DNA of 64,000 nucleotides from assembly GCF_021952865.1 (NCBI RefSeq), contig NZ_CP040792.1, positions 2,046,001-2,110,000 of the forward strand, given 5' to 3'. The notes below the pieces were generated by a model. It made no database searches. It worked only from the letters and a program-made list of their open reading frames with translations, and was not told where the DNA came from. Each line of letters opens with the position of its first letter. Positions within the stretch are counted from its first letter, which is position 1. This document shows positions 43,156 to 51,954 of this stretch, piece after piece. A program made the position numbers and the translations under genes. Source of the stretch: Clavibacter californiensis (GTDB taxonomy: Bacteria; Actinomycetota; Actinomycetes; Actinomycetales; Microbacteriaceae).

Positions 43156-44184
43156 ATGGCCACCAGGACGTCCCGCAGCACGGCGGCGAAGCCCTCCGCG
43201 GCCATCCCGCAGCTCTCCTGGGACGCGGTGCGGCCGGCGCCCATCGTCCTGGTGTCCGGCACCGAGGCCCTCCTCGCCGACCGGGCGATGCGACGCCTCC
43301 GCGACATCCTCACGGCGGAGGACCCCCGCATCGAGGTCTCCGACATCGAGGCCGACTCCTACGCGCCCGGCGAGCTCATCACGCTCGCGAGCCCGTCCCT
43401 GTTCGCGGAGCCGCGGCTCATCCGCATCGTCAACGTGGAGAAGTGCTCGGACCAGTTCCTGCTCGACGCGGTGGCGTACCTCGACCAGCCCGCCGACGAC
43501 ACCTATGTGGTGCTCCGGCACGCCGGGGGAGTGCGCGGCAAGAAGCTGCTCGACGCCGTGCGCGCGGGCACCGGCGGCGGCATCGAGGTCGTCTGCGCGG
43601 AGCTCAAGAAGGACAGCGAGAAGCACGACTTCGCCGTCGCCGAGTTCCGGGCCGCGAAGCGCTCGATCACGCCGGGTGCGGTACGACAGCTCGTGGCCGC
43701 GTTCCAGGACGACGTGAGCGAGCTCGCGTCGGCGTGCCAGCAGCTCATCTCGGACACCGCGCACGAGATCACCGAGGTCACGGTCGACCAGTACTACGGC
43801 GGCCGGGTCGAGATCAACGCGTTCGCGGTCGCGGACTCGGCGATCGCCGGCCGCGGCGGCGAGGCGCTCGTCCTGCTCCGCCACGCTCTCACCTCGGGCG
43901 CGGACCCCGTGCCGCTCATCGCCGCGTTCGCGATGAAGATCCGCACGATGGCGAAGGTGTCGGGCGTCTCGGGCGCGTCGGGCCAGCTGGCGTCGAAGCT
44001 CGGCATGGCGCCGTGGCAGGTCGACCGCGCCCGCCGCGACCTGCAGCTCTGGGACGACGCGGGTCTCGGCCGGGCCATCGAGGCCCTCGCCGAGGCGGAC
44101 GCGCAGGTGAAGGGCGGCGGACGCGATCCCGTGTACTCGCTGGAGCGCATGGTGCGCACCGTCGCCTCGCACGGCCGGGACTGA
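43156..44184 (+). CDS. holA: DNA polymerase III subunit delta
   Basis: A 342-residue clamp-loader subunit that opens the beta clamp. PIVLVSGTEALLADRAMRRLRDIL is the N-terminal start of the delta fold; the middle contains SLFAEPRLIRIVNVEKC and a degenerate ATPase-like region, and the C-terminus has DPVPLIAAFAMKIRTMAKV and MAPWQVDRARRDLQLW, both typical of HolA. ATG 43156 is chosen because GGAAGGA precedes it; the longer frame starting at 43054 overlaps comEC. Shares a bidirectional terminator with rpsT. Confidence 0.92.
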   Translation: MATRTSRSTAAKPSAAIPQLSWDAVRPAPIVLVSGTEALLADRAMRRLRDILTAEDPRIEVSDIEADSYAPGELITLASPSLFAEPRLIRIVNVEKCSDQFLLDAVAYLDQPADDTYVVLRHAGGVRGKKLLDAVRAGTGGGIEVVCAELKKDSEKHDFAVAEFRAAKRSITPGAVRQLVAAFQDDVSELASACQQLISDTAHEITEVTVDQYYGGRVEINAFAVADSAIAGRGGEALVLLRHALTSGADPVPLIAAFAMKIRTMAKVSGVSGASGQLASKLGMAPWQVDRARRDLQLWDDAGLGRAIEALAEADAQVKGGGRDPVYSLERMVRTVASHGRD

Positions 44185-44255
44185 CGCGCGGCCGCGACTC
44201 ACGCGCGGCCGGGCTGCCGGCAGCTCACCCGTCGGCTCCGCCTCCGGACATGACG

Positions 44256-44284
44256 ACGGGCCCCGCGCGATGCGCGGAGCCCGT
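44256..44284. terminator. Bidirectional terminator, holA / rpsT
   Basis: ACGGGCcCCGCG pairs with CGCGGaGCCCGT with one mismatch opposite; compact loop. It lies between the convergent 3' ends. Confidence 0.75.
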
Positions 44285-44302
44285 AGATCACACCAGGGGA
44301 GG

Positions 44303-44566
44303 TCAGCCGATCTTGGCGACCTGCTTGGCGATCGCGCCCTTGCGGTTCGCGGCCTGGTTCTTGTGGATGACGCCCTTGCTGGCGGCCTTGTCGAGCTTCT
44401 TGCCGGCGAGGCTGACGGCCTTGACGGCCGCGTCCTTGTCACCCGCGGAGATGGCGGTCTTGACGGAGCGGATGGCCGTCTTCAGCTCGCTCTTGACGGC
44501 CTTGTTGCGCTCCTGGGCCTTCTTGTTGGTGCCGATGCGCTTGATCTGCGACTTGATGTTTGCCAC
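44303..44566 (-). CDS. rpsT: 30S ribosomal protein S20
   Basis: An 87-residue very basic helical protein: [20 protein letters not shown] at the start and [19 protein letters not shown] at the end match S20 closely. It binds the 5' domain of 16S rRNA. The start is GTG 44566, with GGAAG nine bases upstream. It lies in the opposite direction to holA, as usual in actinobacteria. Confidence 0.97.
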   Translation of the reverse strand: MANIKSQIKRIGTNKKAQERNKAVKSELKTAIRSVKTAISAGDKDAAVKAVSLAGKKLDKAASKGVIHKNQAANRKGAIAKQVAKIG

Positions 44567-44641
44567 GTGTTATGTCTTCCGTTCGAGTTGTCGTCGTATG
44601 AGTTGCCGCTCAGCGAGAGAGGGCGCCTGCGGCGATACCGC

Positions 44642-44659
44642 GTGATCGGGGAGGATCAC
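44642..44659. repeat. Perfect inverted repeat upstream of rpsT
   Basis: GTGATC-GGGGAG-GATCAC, 6-bp arms, 76 bases before the rpsT start. It could be an operator or part of the promoter region. Confidence 0.4.
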
Positions 44660-44701
44660 ACGCAAGCCAACAGGCGACGATACCAGGTCGCGGCCCGGAA
44701 A

Positions 44702-45220
44702 TCAGGCCGCGGGGCCACGCGCGTCGCGGGCGAGCCGGGCGACGTCATCGCCCGGGCGCACGAACCGGGTCTCGGGCGCGTCGTCGACCGCGTGCCGGAT
44801 CCGCCCGAGGAAGTCGGCGGGCATCTCCGGCAGCCCGTCGACCGGCCACCAGGCGACCTCGAGCGACTCGTCGTCGTTGACGCGCGCCTCGCCCGAGACG
44901 TAGCGGCACCGGAACGTGAGGTCGAGGTAGCTGGCGCGATCGCCGTTCGGGTAGGTGATCTCGTCCGTGGTCCCGACGGCGACCAGCCGCTCGACCTCGA
45001 CGATCACGCCGGTCTCCTCCTCCGCCTCGCGCCAGGCGCCGACGGCGGGCTCCTCCCCGGGCTCGAGGATCCCCGAGACGGGCGCCCACGCGCCGGTGTC
45101 GCCGCGGCGCACGAGGAGGACCCGGGGGCCGTCCAGGATCACGGCGGTGACGCCCGAGAGCCACAGGGGAGCGGTGCCGACCCGCTCGCGGAGGGAGACG
45201 ATGAAGTCGGGGATGCCCAT
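44702..45220 (-). CDS. NUDIX hydrolase
   Basis: A 172-residue NUDIX-fold protein. The box G-x5-E-x7-REUXEEXGU reads GILEPGEEPAVGAW followed by REAEEETGV, with all metal-ligand Glu residues present. It hydrolyses a nucleoside diphosphate linked to another group; the substrate cannot be assigned. ATG 45220 has TACGCT six bases upstream. It belongs to the accessory block between rpsT and lepA. Confidence 0.9.
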   Translation of the reverse strand: MGIPDFIVSLRERVGTAPLWLSGVTAVILDGPRVLLVRRGDTGAWAPVSGILEPGEEPAVGAWREAEEETGVIVEVERLVAVGTTDEITYPNGDRASYLDLTFRCRYVSGEARVNDDESLEVAWWPVDGLPEMPADFLGRIRHAVDDAPETRFVRPGDDVARLARDARGPAA

Positions 45221-45226
45221 CCCGCG

Positions 45227-45232
45227 AGCGTA
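45227..45232 (-). promoter_or_regulatory. -10 element (TACGCT) of a probable leaderless promoter
   Basis: Reverse-strand TACGCT, six bases before ATG 45220. Confidence 0.5.
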
Positions 45233-45257
45233 CCGACACCCCGCGGCGCCATGATCC

Positions 45258-45337
45258 GCCCGCGGAGGCGCCGACGGGCCCGCGGAGGCGCCACGACCTG
45301 CCCGCGGAGGCGTCGACGGGCCCGCGGACACGCCGCC
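45258..45337. repeat. Short tandem repeat, four imperfect ~20-base units
   Basis: The unit GCCCGCGGAGGCGCCGACGG recurs four times (starting near 45258, 45278, 45300 and 45320) with decreasing fidelity, in the gap between divergent NUDIX and amidohydrolase genes. Confidence 0.7.
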
Positions 45338-45363
45338 CCGCCGGCGGAGACCGGACCGCGTCC

Positions 45364-45369
45364 TAGGCT
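45364..45369 (+). promoter_or_regulatory. -10 element (TAGGCT) of a probable leaderless promoter
   Basis: TAGGCT ends six bases before ATG 45376. Confidence 0.55.
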
Positions 45370-45375
45370 CGTTCC

Positions 45376-46635
45376 ATGCCCATCTCCGACAGCACCGCTC
45401 CCGTCCGCGCGTCCGCATCCTCCGTCACCGCCATCGTCGGCGGCCACGTCGTCCCCGTCGACGGCGCCCCGATCCCGGGCGGCACCGTCCTCCTCCGCGA
45501 CGGCCTCGTCGCCGCGGTCGGCCAGGCCGGCGACGTCGTGGTGCCCGAGGGCGCGATCGTCATCGACGCGAGCGGCCGCTGGGTCCTGCCGGGCTTCGTC
45601 GAGGCGCACGGCCACGTCGGCATCCACGAGGAGGCCAACGGCCCCGCGGGCAACGACACGAACGAGATGACCGACCCCGACATGAGCTCGGTGCGCGCGA
45701 TCGACGCGATCGACATCGACGACGAGGGCTTCCGCGACGCGCTCAAGGGCGGCGTCACGACCATCGTCGTGAAGCCCGGCTCGGGCAACCCGATCGGCGG
45801 CCAGTCCGTCGCCATCAAGTCGTGGGGCGGCCGCACGATCGACGAGCAGCTCGTCAGCGACTCCGTGAGCGTCAAGAGCGCCCTCGGCGAGAACCCGAAG
45901 CGCGTCTATGGCGCGAAGGACCGCACGCCGTCGACGCGTCTGGGCGTGGCCATGGTGATCCGCCGGGCCTTCCGCGACGCCGAGGACTACCGCGCCGCCC
46001 GCGACCACGCCGCGAAGGAGGGCAAGCCGTTCTCCCGCGACCTCGGCAAGGAGACGCTCGTGCGCGTGCTCGACGGCGAGCTCGCCTGGGACCAGCACAC
46101 CCACCGCCACGACGACATCGCCACCGCGATCCGCCTCGCCGACGAGTTCGGCTACCGCCTCGTCGTCAACCACGGCACCGAGGGCGACAAGATCGCGGAC
46201 GTGCTCGCCGAGCGCGGCATCCCCGTGATCTTCGGCCCCATGATCACCTCGCGCTCCAAGGTCGAGCTCCGGGACCGCGCCGTCGCGAACCTGGCCGCGC
46301 TGCACCGCGCCGGCGTCCTCGTCGCGATCACGACCGACGCGCCCGTCGTGCCGATCGACTTCCTGGTGCACCAGGCCTCCTTCGCCGTGAAGGACGGACT
46401 GCCCGCCGACATCGCGATCCGCGCCATCACGGCGAACCCCGCCGCGATCCTCCGCCTCGACCACCGCGTCGGCGCGCTCACGCCGGGCCTCGACGCCGAC
46501 GTCGTGATCTGGTCGGGCGACCCGCTCGACGTCCAGTCCCGCGCCGAGCACGTCATCATCGGCGGCAGCACGGTCTACACCTGGGCCGACGGCCAGGGCA
46601 CGACGGTCGAGCGCCGCGCGCGCTTCGGCGCATGA
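45376..46635 (+). CDS. Amidohydrolase, imidazolonepropionase-like
   Basis: A 419-residue metal-dependent amidohydrolase with a small beta sandwich from both termini around a TIM barrel. GFVEAHGHVGI is the metal-binding HxH; LVVNHGTEGDKIAD carries a third His; and AITTDAPVVP has the catalytic Asp. ALTPGLDADVVIWSGDPLDV is the typical returning strand. It resembles proteins annotated as imidazolonepropionase-like hydrolases, but no hut genes are near. It is the first gene of a pair: the next ATG overlaps its stop. Confidence 0.87.
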   Translation: MPISDSTAPVRASASSVTAIVGGHVVPVDGAPIPGGTVLLRDGLVAAVGQAGDVVVPEGAIVIDASGRWVLPGFVEAHGHVGIHEEANGPAGNDTNEMTDPDMSSVRAIDAIDIDDEGFRDALKGGVTTIVVKPGSGNPIGGQSVAIKSWGGRTIDEQLVSDSVSVKSALGENPKRVYGAKDRTPSTRLGVAMVIRRAFRDAEDYRAARDHAAKEGKPFSRDLGKETLVRVLDGELAWDQHTHRHDDIATAIRLADEFGYRLVVNHGTEGDKIADVLAERGIPVIFGPMITSRSKVELRDRAVANLAALHRAGVLVAITTDAPVVPIDFLVHQASFAVKDGLPADIAIRAITANPAAILRLDHRVGALTPGLDADVVIWSGDPLDVQSRAEHVIIGGSTVYTWADGQGTTVERRARFGA

Positions 46636-47609
46636 GCGACGCACCGGGGTCGACCACCCCCCGCACCGCGGTCGTCGCGGGCGCGTCCGGCTTCATCGGG
46701 CAGGTGCTCGTGCGCGAGCTGGCCGACGAGGGCTACCTGGTCCGCACCATCGGCCGCTCCGGCGCCGACGCGCGCTGGGGCGACGCCGAGGGGATCCGCC
46801 GGCTCCTCGACGGCGCCGACCTCCTGGTGAACCTCGCGGGCAAGAGCGTGAACTGCCGCTACGGCGTGGCGAACCGCCGGGAGATCCTGCGCTCGCGCGT
46901 GGAGACGACGGCCGAGCTCGCCCGCGCCGTCGCCGACAGCGCGCGGCCCGTGCCCGTGTGGATCAACGCCTCCACCGCCACCGTGTACCGGCACGCGACC
47001 GACCACCCGCAGACGGAGTCGACCGGCGAGCTAGGCGACGACTTCTCGCCGTCCGTCGGCCGCGCCTGGGAGCGCGCGTTCTTCGCGCCCGACCTGCCGT
47101 CCACGCGACGCGTCGCGCTGCGGATCGCGATCGTGCTCGGCCGAGACGGCGCCCTCCAGCCGCTCCTCGGCCTCGCGCGCTTCGGCCTCGGCGGCCCGCA
47201 GCTCGACGGGCGCTTCCCCGGTCGGCCGTCCAGGATCCGGGCCGGTGCCCACCACGTGTACCAGCCGACCCACGGCCGCCAGGTCTTCAGCTGGCTGCAC
47301 ATCGACGACCTGGTCGGCATCATCCGCTTCGTCCGCGACACCCCGACGCTCGAGGGTCCGGTCAACGCGTCGAGCCCCGCGCCCGTCACGAACCGCCGGC
47401 TGATGAAGGTCCTCCGTCGCGCCGTCGGCATGCCCGTCGGCCTCGCGGCGAACCGGTGGATGCTCGAGGTCGGCATGTGGCTGTTCCGCACGGAGCCGGA
47501 GCTCGTCCTCAAGAGCCGTTGGGTCGTGCCGGAGTCGCTCGAGGCCGCGGGCTACCGCTTCCGGTGGCCCGAGCTCGAGGCGGCCGTCGCCGACATCGTG
47601 CGTCGCTGA
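46632..47609 (+). CDS. TIGR01777-type NAD(P)-dependent epimerase (YfcH-like)
   Basis: A 325-residue extended short-chain dehydrogenase. VVAGASGFIGQVLVREL is the dinucleotide loop, LLVNLAGKSVNCRYGVANRREILRSRV is the hallmark of the YfcH/TIGR01777 group, and FSWLHIDDLVGIIRF and the C-terminal DUF1731-like segment (LKSRWVVPESLEAAGYRFR) complete it. The substrate is unknown; members may act on nucleotide sugars. ATG 46632 overlaps the amidohydrolase stop. Confidence 0.9.
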   Translation: MSDAPGSTTPRTAVVAGASGFIGQVLVRELADEGYLVRTIGRSGADARWGDAEGIRRLLDGADLLVNLAGKSVNCRYGVANRREILRSRVETTAELARAVADSARPVPVWINASTATVYRHATDHPQTESTGELGDDFSPSVGRAWERAFFAPDLPSTRRVALRIAIVLGRDGALQPLLGLARFGLGGPQLDGRFPGRPSRIRAGAHHVYQPTHGRQVFSWLHIDDLVGIIRFVRDTPTLEGPVNASSPAPVTNRRLMKVLRRAVGMPVGLAANRWMLEVGMWLFRTEPELVLKSRWVVPESLEAAGYRFRWPELEAAVADIVRR

Positions 47610-47655
47610 CCCGCACCGCAGCCGCCGACATCCCGTCACGACACGCCCGGACGTC

Positions 47656-48267
47656 ATGGAACGCGAAAGCGGGTACCCATCCCGGGCGATACCGGATGTG
47701 AGCACCGACAGCGACATCATCGAGCGGTCCGCGACGACCCCTCGGGCGTTCGCCGAGATCTACGACCGCCACGCGCCGACGGTGCACCGGTACGCGGCGC
47801 GCGCGATCGGCGTCACGACGGCGGGCGACGTGATGTCGTCCACGTTCCTGGTCGCGTTCGAGCGGCGCCACTCGTACGACATCGGACGCCCGGATGCGCT
47901 GCCCTGGTTGCTCGGCATCGCCACGAACCTTCTGCACCGTCACCGACGGAGCGAAGCCAGGGCACGCCGGGGAATGGCCGCATTCCACGAGGCAGTGGTG
48001 CCGTTGGACGCCGAGGACGCCGCGTCCGACCGGATCGACGCGGTCCGCCGCATCGACGCCGTGCGAGCGGAGCTCGCGCGGATGCCGGAACGCGAGCGCG
48101 ACGTGCTCCTCCTCCACGCGTGGGGCGGACTCGACCACGCCGGGATCGCCCGCGCGCTGGACATCCCCGAGGGCACGGTCGGCAGCAGGCTGCACCGGGC
48201 GAGGCGCCGGCTGCGCCCGCTCGTCGAGGACGCGCGGGGCGCGAGGATCGGAGCGGACGATGCGTGA
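47656..48267 (+). CDS. ECF-type RNA polymerase sigma factor
   Basis: A 203-residue sigma-70 family factor with regions 2 and 4 only. Region 2: FAEIYDRHAPTVHRYAARAIG, then DVMSSTFLVAFERR and LPWLLGIATNLLHRHRR. Region 4: LARMPERERDVLLLHAWGGLDHAGIARALDIPEGTVGSRLHRARRRL, a clear helix-turn-helix. It should direct RNA polymerase to a stress or envelope regulon. ATG 47656 has no ribosome-binding site; the in-frame GTG at 47698 is an alternative. The downstream membrane protein overlaps its 3' end and is probably its regulator. Confidence 0.88.
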   Translation: MERESGYPSRAIPDVSTDSDIIERSATTPRAFAEIYDRHAPTVHRYAARAIGVTTAGDVMSSTFLVAFERRHSYDIGRPDALPWLLGIATNLLHRHRRSEARARRGMAAFHEAVVPLDAEDAASDRIDAVRRIDAVRAELARMPERERDVLLLHAWGGLDHAGIARALDIPEGTVGSRLHRARRRLRPLVEDARGARIGADDA

Positions 48268-49054
48268 TCCCGTGTTCGACGCGGTCGAGCGAGCAGGAGG
48301 CGATCCGCCGCCCGCGACGGAGGGCGCCCTCGACCGCGGTCGCGCGCTGCTCATCGCGCGCGCCGACGAGGAGGAGGCGACCGGGAACCCGATTCCGCCG
48401 GCACGCTGGACCCGACGTCGCGCGCTCGGCATGGGGCTGGCTGCCTCCGCCGCCGCGGTCGCCGTCGCGGGTGCCGCCCTGGTGGGCAGGCGGAGCCGCG
48501 GCCGCGCTCCGACCGCGGCGCCGCCCGACGGCGACGCGCCCTTCGACGTCGAGATCGCCCGCGACGCCTTCGACCATGGCGAGATCGACTACGACGCGTT
48601 CGCCGACACGACGGCGATGGCCGCCGCGAGCGACGCGGTCGTCGTCGGCACGGTCTTCCGGGTGCGCGATGCGCGCGTGCCGCCGCCCGGTGACACCGCG
48701 GGGGTGCGCTGGGACACCGTCCTCGTCGAGCTCCGGGTGGATCGGGTGGCGTCCGGGACTGCGCGCTGGCAGGTCGACGGCAGGATCCTCCTCGAGATCC
48801 AGCGCCCCGGCGCCACGCTCGAGGAGCAGCGCTCCGCCCTGCCGGCGGATACGCGCATCGTGGCCTACATCGACGCCGCGCAGGACTTCCTCGACGTGCC
48901 CGGCGACGCCGTCGCGTTCTACCGCCCCGTGGGGATCCAGGCTGTCACGGTCCAGGGCGCCGACGGTGGTCGGCTCGTCCGGCCGCTCCTGGGGCAGACG
49001 GCGGACGCGGACCTCGACGCCGCGCTCCCCGGGGGCACGGCCATCGGGTACTGA
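48260..49054 (+). CDS. Single-pass membrane protein, putative sigma-factor regulator
   Basis: A 264-residue protein. A cytoplasmic head of about 48 residues precedes RWTRRRALGMGLAASAAAVAVAGAALVG, one transmembrane helix headed by a twin-arginine-like run. The remaining ~190 residues would be outside: an acidic stretch, then beta-rich sequence (AASDAVVVGTVFRVRD...VLVELRVDRVASG). No zinc anti-sigma HxxxCxxC motif is present. ATG 48260 overlaps the sigma gene by eight bases, the arrangement of an anti-sigma partner, but the sequence does not resemble a known class. Confidence 0.7.
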   Translation: MRDPVFDAVERAGGDPPPATEGALDRGRALLIARADEEEATGNPIPPARWTRRRALGMGLAASAAAVAVAGAALVGRRSRGRAPTAAPPDGDAPFDVEIARDAFDHGEIDYDAFADTTAMAAASDAVVVGTVFRVRDARVPPPGDTAGVRWDTVLVELRVDRVASGTARWQVDGRILLEIQRPGATLEEQRSALPADTRIVAYIDAAQDFLDVPGDAVAFYRPVGIQAVTVQGADGGRLVRPLLGQTADADLDAALPGGTAIGY

Positions 49055-49151
49055 TCTCGCGCGGGTGTCGTAGCGGGCGCAGGCGCTGCCTGCCCGCCCG
49101 GTCATGGGATGATCGTGGTTCCGCTCCACCCGCTCGACCCGTAAGGAACGC

Positions 49152-50999
49152 GTGAGCCCCCTAGCTTCGAAGGCCCTCCGGCCCGCCGCGACCGACCCCG
49201 CGTCCATCCGCAACTTCTGCATCATCGCCCACATCGACCACGGCAAGTCCACGCTGGCCGACCGCATGCTGCAGATGACGGGCGTCGTCGACTCGCGCTC
49301 CATGCGCGCCCAGTACCTCGACCGCATGGACATCGAGCGCGAGCGCGGCATCACGATCAAGAGCCAGGCCGTCCGCATGCCGTGGGAGCTCGACGGGCGG
49401 ACGTACGCCCTGAACATGATCGACACCCCGGGCCACGTCGACTTCTCGTACGAGGTCTCCCGCTCGCTCGCCGCGTGCGAGGGCGCCATCCTCCTGGTCG
49501 ACGCCGCGCAGGGCATCGAGGCGCAGACCCTCGCGAACCTCTACCTGGCGCTCGAGAACGACCTCACGATCATCCCGGTGCTCAACAAGATCGACCTGCC
49601 GGCGGCGGATCCCGACAAGTACGCGGCCGAGCTCGCCTCGCTCATCGGCGGCGACCCGTCCGACGTGCTGCGCGTCTCCGGCAAGACGGGCGCCGGCGTC
49701 GAGGACCTGTTGGACCGCGTCTCCCGCACCATCCCCGCGCCCGTCGGCGACCCGGACGCCGCCGCCCGCGCCATGATCTTCGACTCCGTCTACGACGCCT
49801 ACCGCGGCGTGGTCACCTACGTCCGCATGATCGACGGCAAGCTCAGCCCGCGCGAGAAGATCTCGATGATGTCGACGCGCGCCACGCACGAGATCCTGGA
49901 GATCGGCGTCAGCTCGCCGGAGCCCACGCCCTCGGACGGGCTCGGCGTCGGCGAGGTCGGGTACCTCATCACGGGCGTGAAGGACGTGCGCCAGTCCAAG
50001 GTCGGCGACACCGTCACCACCGCGGCGCGCCCGGCCACCGAGGCCCTCCCCGGCTACACCGAGCCGCTGCCGATGGTGTTCTCGGGCCTGTACCCCATCG
50101 ACGGGTCCGACTACCCCGACCTCCGCGACGCCCTCGACAAGCTCAAGCTGTCGGACGCCGCGCTCGTCTACGAGCCCGAGACGTCCGTCGCCCTCGGGTT
50201 CGGCTTCCGCTGCGGCTTCCTCGGCCTCCTGCACCTCGAGATCATCACCGAGCGCCTCTCCCGCGAGTTCGGGCTCGACCTCATCACGACCGCGCCCAGC
50301 GTGATCTACGAGGTCACCAGCGAGGACAAGAAGACCGTCACCGTCACCAACCCGAGCGAGTTCCCGGGCGGCAAGATCGTCAGCGTCTCCGAGCCCGTGG
50401 TGAAGGCCGCGATCCTCGCGCCCAAGGACTACGTCGGCACGATCATGGAGCTCTGCCAGTCGCGGCGCGGGGTCCTGCTCGGCATGGAGTACCTCGGCGA
50501 GGACCGGGTGGAGATCCGCTACACGATGCCGCTCGGCGAGATCGTGTTCGACTTCTTCGACAACCTCAAGAGCAAGACGGCCGGCTACGCGTCGCTCGAC
50601 TACGAGCCCGCGGGCTCGCAGGACTCCGACCTCGTGAAGGTCGACATCCTCCTGCAGGGCGAGCAGGTCGACGCGTTCAGCGCCATCGTCCACCGCGACA
50701 AGGCCTACGCATACGGCGTGCTGATGACGGGCCGCCTCCGCGAGCTCATCCCGCGCCAGCAGTTCGAGGTGCCGATCCAGGCGGCCATCGGCGCGCGGAT
50801 CATCGCCCGCGAGTCCATCCGCGCCATGCGGAAGGACGTGCTCGCGAAGTGCTACGGCGGCGACATCACCCGCAAGCGCAAGCTGCTCGAGAAGCAGAAG
50901 GAGGGCAAGAAGCGCATGAAGATGGTCGGCCGCGTCGAGGTCCCCCAGGAGGCGTTCATCGCCGCGCTCTCGGGCGACACTGAGAAGAAGGCCAAGTAG
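49152..50999 (+). CDS. lepA: Elongation factor 4 (LepA), translational GTPase
   Basis: A 615-residue GTPase that acts on stalled or mispositioned ribosomes. G1 is [19 protein letters not shown], switch [13 protein letters not shown], and G4 LNKIDLPAA. The C-terminal LepA-specific domain includes [23 protein letters not shown]. The start is GTG 49152, behind TAAGGAA. Followed by a very strong terminator. In the usual order hemW comes next; here six genes intervene. Confidence 0.97.
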   Translation: MSPLASKALRPAATDPASIRNFCIIAHIDHGKSTLADRMLQMTGVVDSRSMRAQYLDRMDIERERGITIKSQAVRMPWELDGRTYALNMIDTPGHVDFSYEVSRSLAACEGAILLVDAAQGIEAQTLANLYLALENDLTIIPVLNKIDLPAADPDKYAAELASLIGGDPSDVLRVSGKTGAGVEDLLDRVSRTIPAPVGDPDAAARAMIFDSVYDAYRGVVTYVRMIDGKLSPREKISMMSTRATHEILEIGVSSPEPTPSDGLGVGEVGYLITGVKDVRQSKVGDTVTTAARPATEALPGYTEPLPMVFSGLYPIDGSDYPDLRDALDKLKLSDAALVYEPETSVALGFGFRCGFLGLLHLEIITERLSREFGLDLITTAPSVIYEVTSEDKKTVTVTNPSEFPGGKIVSVSEPVVKAAILAPKDYVGTIMELCQSRRGVLLGMEYLGEDRVEIRYTMPLGEIVFDFFDNLKSKTAGYASLDYEPAGSQDSDLVKVDILLQGEQVDAFSAIVHRDKAYAYGVLMTGRLRELIPRQQFEVPIQAAIGARIIARESIRAMRKDVLAKCYGGDITRKRKLLEKQKEGKKRMKMVGRVEVPQEAFIAALSGDTEKKAK

Positions 51000-51016
51000 C
51001 CCCCCCCGCATGGACG

Positions 51017-51050
51017 AAGCGCCCCCTGCCTCGTGAGGCAGGGGGCGCTT
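51017..51050. terminator. Strong bidirectional terminator after lepA
   Basis: A perfect 15-bp stem: AAGCGCCCCCTGCCT (51017-51031) pairs with 51036-51050 across a CGTG loop, ending in TT. It also faces the 3' end of the secreted-protein cluster. Confidence 0.93.
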
Positions 51051-51070
51051 CCGCGTCCAGTGGCGGATGA

Positions 51071-51895
51071 TCAGCAGCGGGCGGGAGCCGGCCGGCCAGC
51101 GGTGACCCACTGCGAGTAGGTCATCTTCATGCCGTCCGGCGCCGCGTATCCGCGGTAGGTGATGTCGGACGATCCGGCGGCCTGGCAGTAGCGGTCGCCG
51201 GGGAACGACGCCACGACCTGCGGCGTCGGGAACGCGAAGGCGGCCCACTCGTCGTACGTCAGCACGTCGCCGCTCGCGTTGTCCGGGATCTCCCACACGA
51301 TCGCCGGGCTCCACGCCAGCTTCCGCATGTACATGTCGGCGAAGGGGTAGTTGTCCGCGACGGTCTCCGTCAGCTCGGGGGAACCGAGCCGGACGTACTC
51401 GGCGTAGGTCAGCTTGTGCGTGGTCGACAACGGCCCGCCGTCGCGCAGGAGCAGATCCGTGTCCACGAACACCTCCGGGGAGGAGCCGAATCGGAACGCG
51501 TAGCCGGACTCCGGCAGGGAGTTCGTGACGGGTCGCGGAGAGCCGACCCGCTGCCACTCGGCGAAGGTGAGGCGCGTCGCCTCGGGACGGTCGTCGTCTC
51601 CGAACCGGAGGTCCGCGAGCACGTCCGCGGACCAGGAGTACCCGTGGTACGACACCCCGGCGGGACGCGGCGCCGGGAATCCGTCCCCCTGCCACTGCGC
51701 GTAGGTGGCCGTGGTGATGAAGGTCTGGTTCTGGTCCGTGAGCGCCTCGACGCGCACGAGATCGGCGCGGAACGGCAGCGAGTAGTACGTGACGGTGCTC
51801 GTGTCGTCGACGGCGCCGCTGGCGGGAGCAGCTGCGGCGGCACCCCCGACGAGCAGTGTGCCGACGAGGGCGAGGGCAGCGAGTGGTCGGTGCAT
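51071..51895 (-). CDS. Secreted repeat protein, paralogue D
   Basis: A 274-residue protein I do not recognise. Residues 1-28 are a signal peptide (ALALVGTLLVGGAAAAAPASGA). The mature part has five copies of a core [LM]-T-[YF]-x-[EQ]-[WY]-x3-[GA]-x-P: at about 64-76, 109-122, 162-175, 212-225 and 258-271, spaced 45-53 residues, with aromatic-rich beta-like linkers (VSYHGYSWSADVLADL; RKLAWSPAIVW). Only two Cys, at 237 and the last residue 274, probably form a disulfide closing the final repeat. There is no anchor or catalytic motif. It is the last and most divergent of four tandem paralogues, 59 bases after the previous one. ATG 51895 follows GAAGGAG. Confidence 0.75.
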   Translation of the reverse strand: MHRPLAALALVGTLLVGGAAAAAPASGAVDDTSTVTYYSLPFRADLVRVEALTDQNQTFITTATYAQWQGDGFPAPRPAGVSYHGYSWSADVLADLRFGDDDRPEATRLTFAEWQRVGSPRPVTNSLPESGYAFRFGSSPEVFVDTDLLLRDGGPLSTTHKLTYAEYVRLGSPELTETVADNYPFADMYMRKLAWSPAIVWEIPDNASGDVLTYDEWAAFAFPTPQVVASFPGDRYCQAAGSSDITYRGYAAPDGMKMTYSQWVTAGRPAPARC

Positions 51896-51954
51896 GGTGC
51901 GGGCTCCTTCGGGAGGCGTCGGATGGGAGGGACGGAGAAGAGCAGGCGCCGCGG

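Noticed and set aside
51001-51008. C-run after the lepA stop
   Set aside because: A short homopolymer next to the terminator; no sign of a gene or function.
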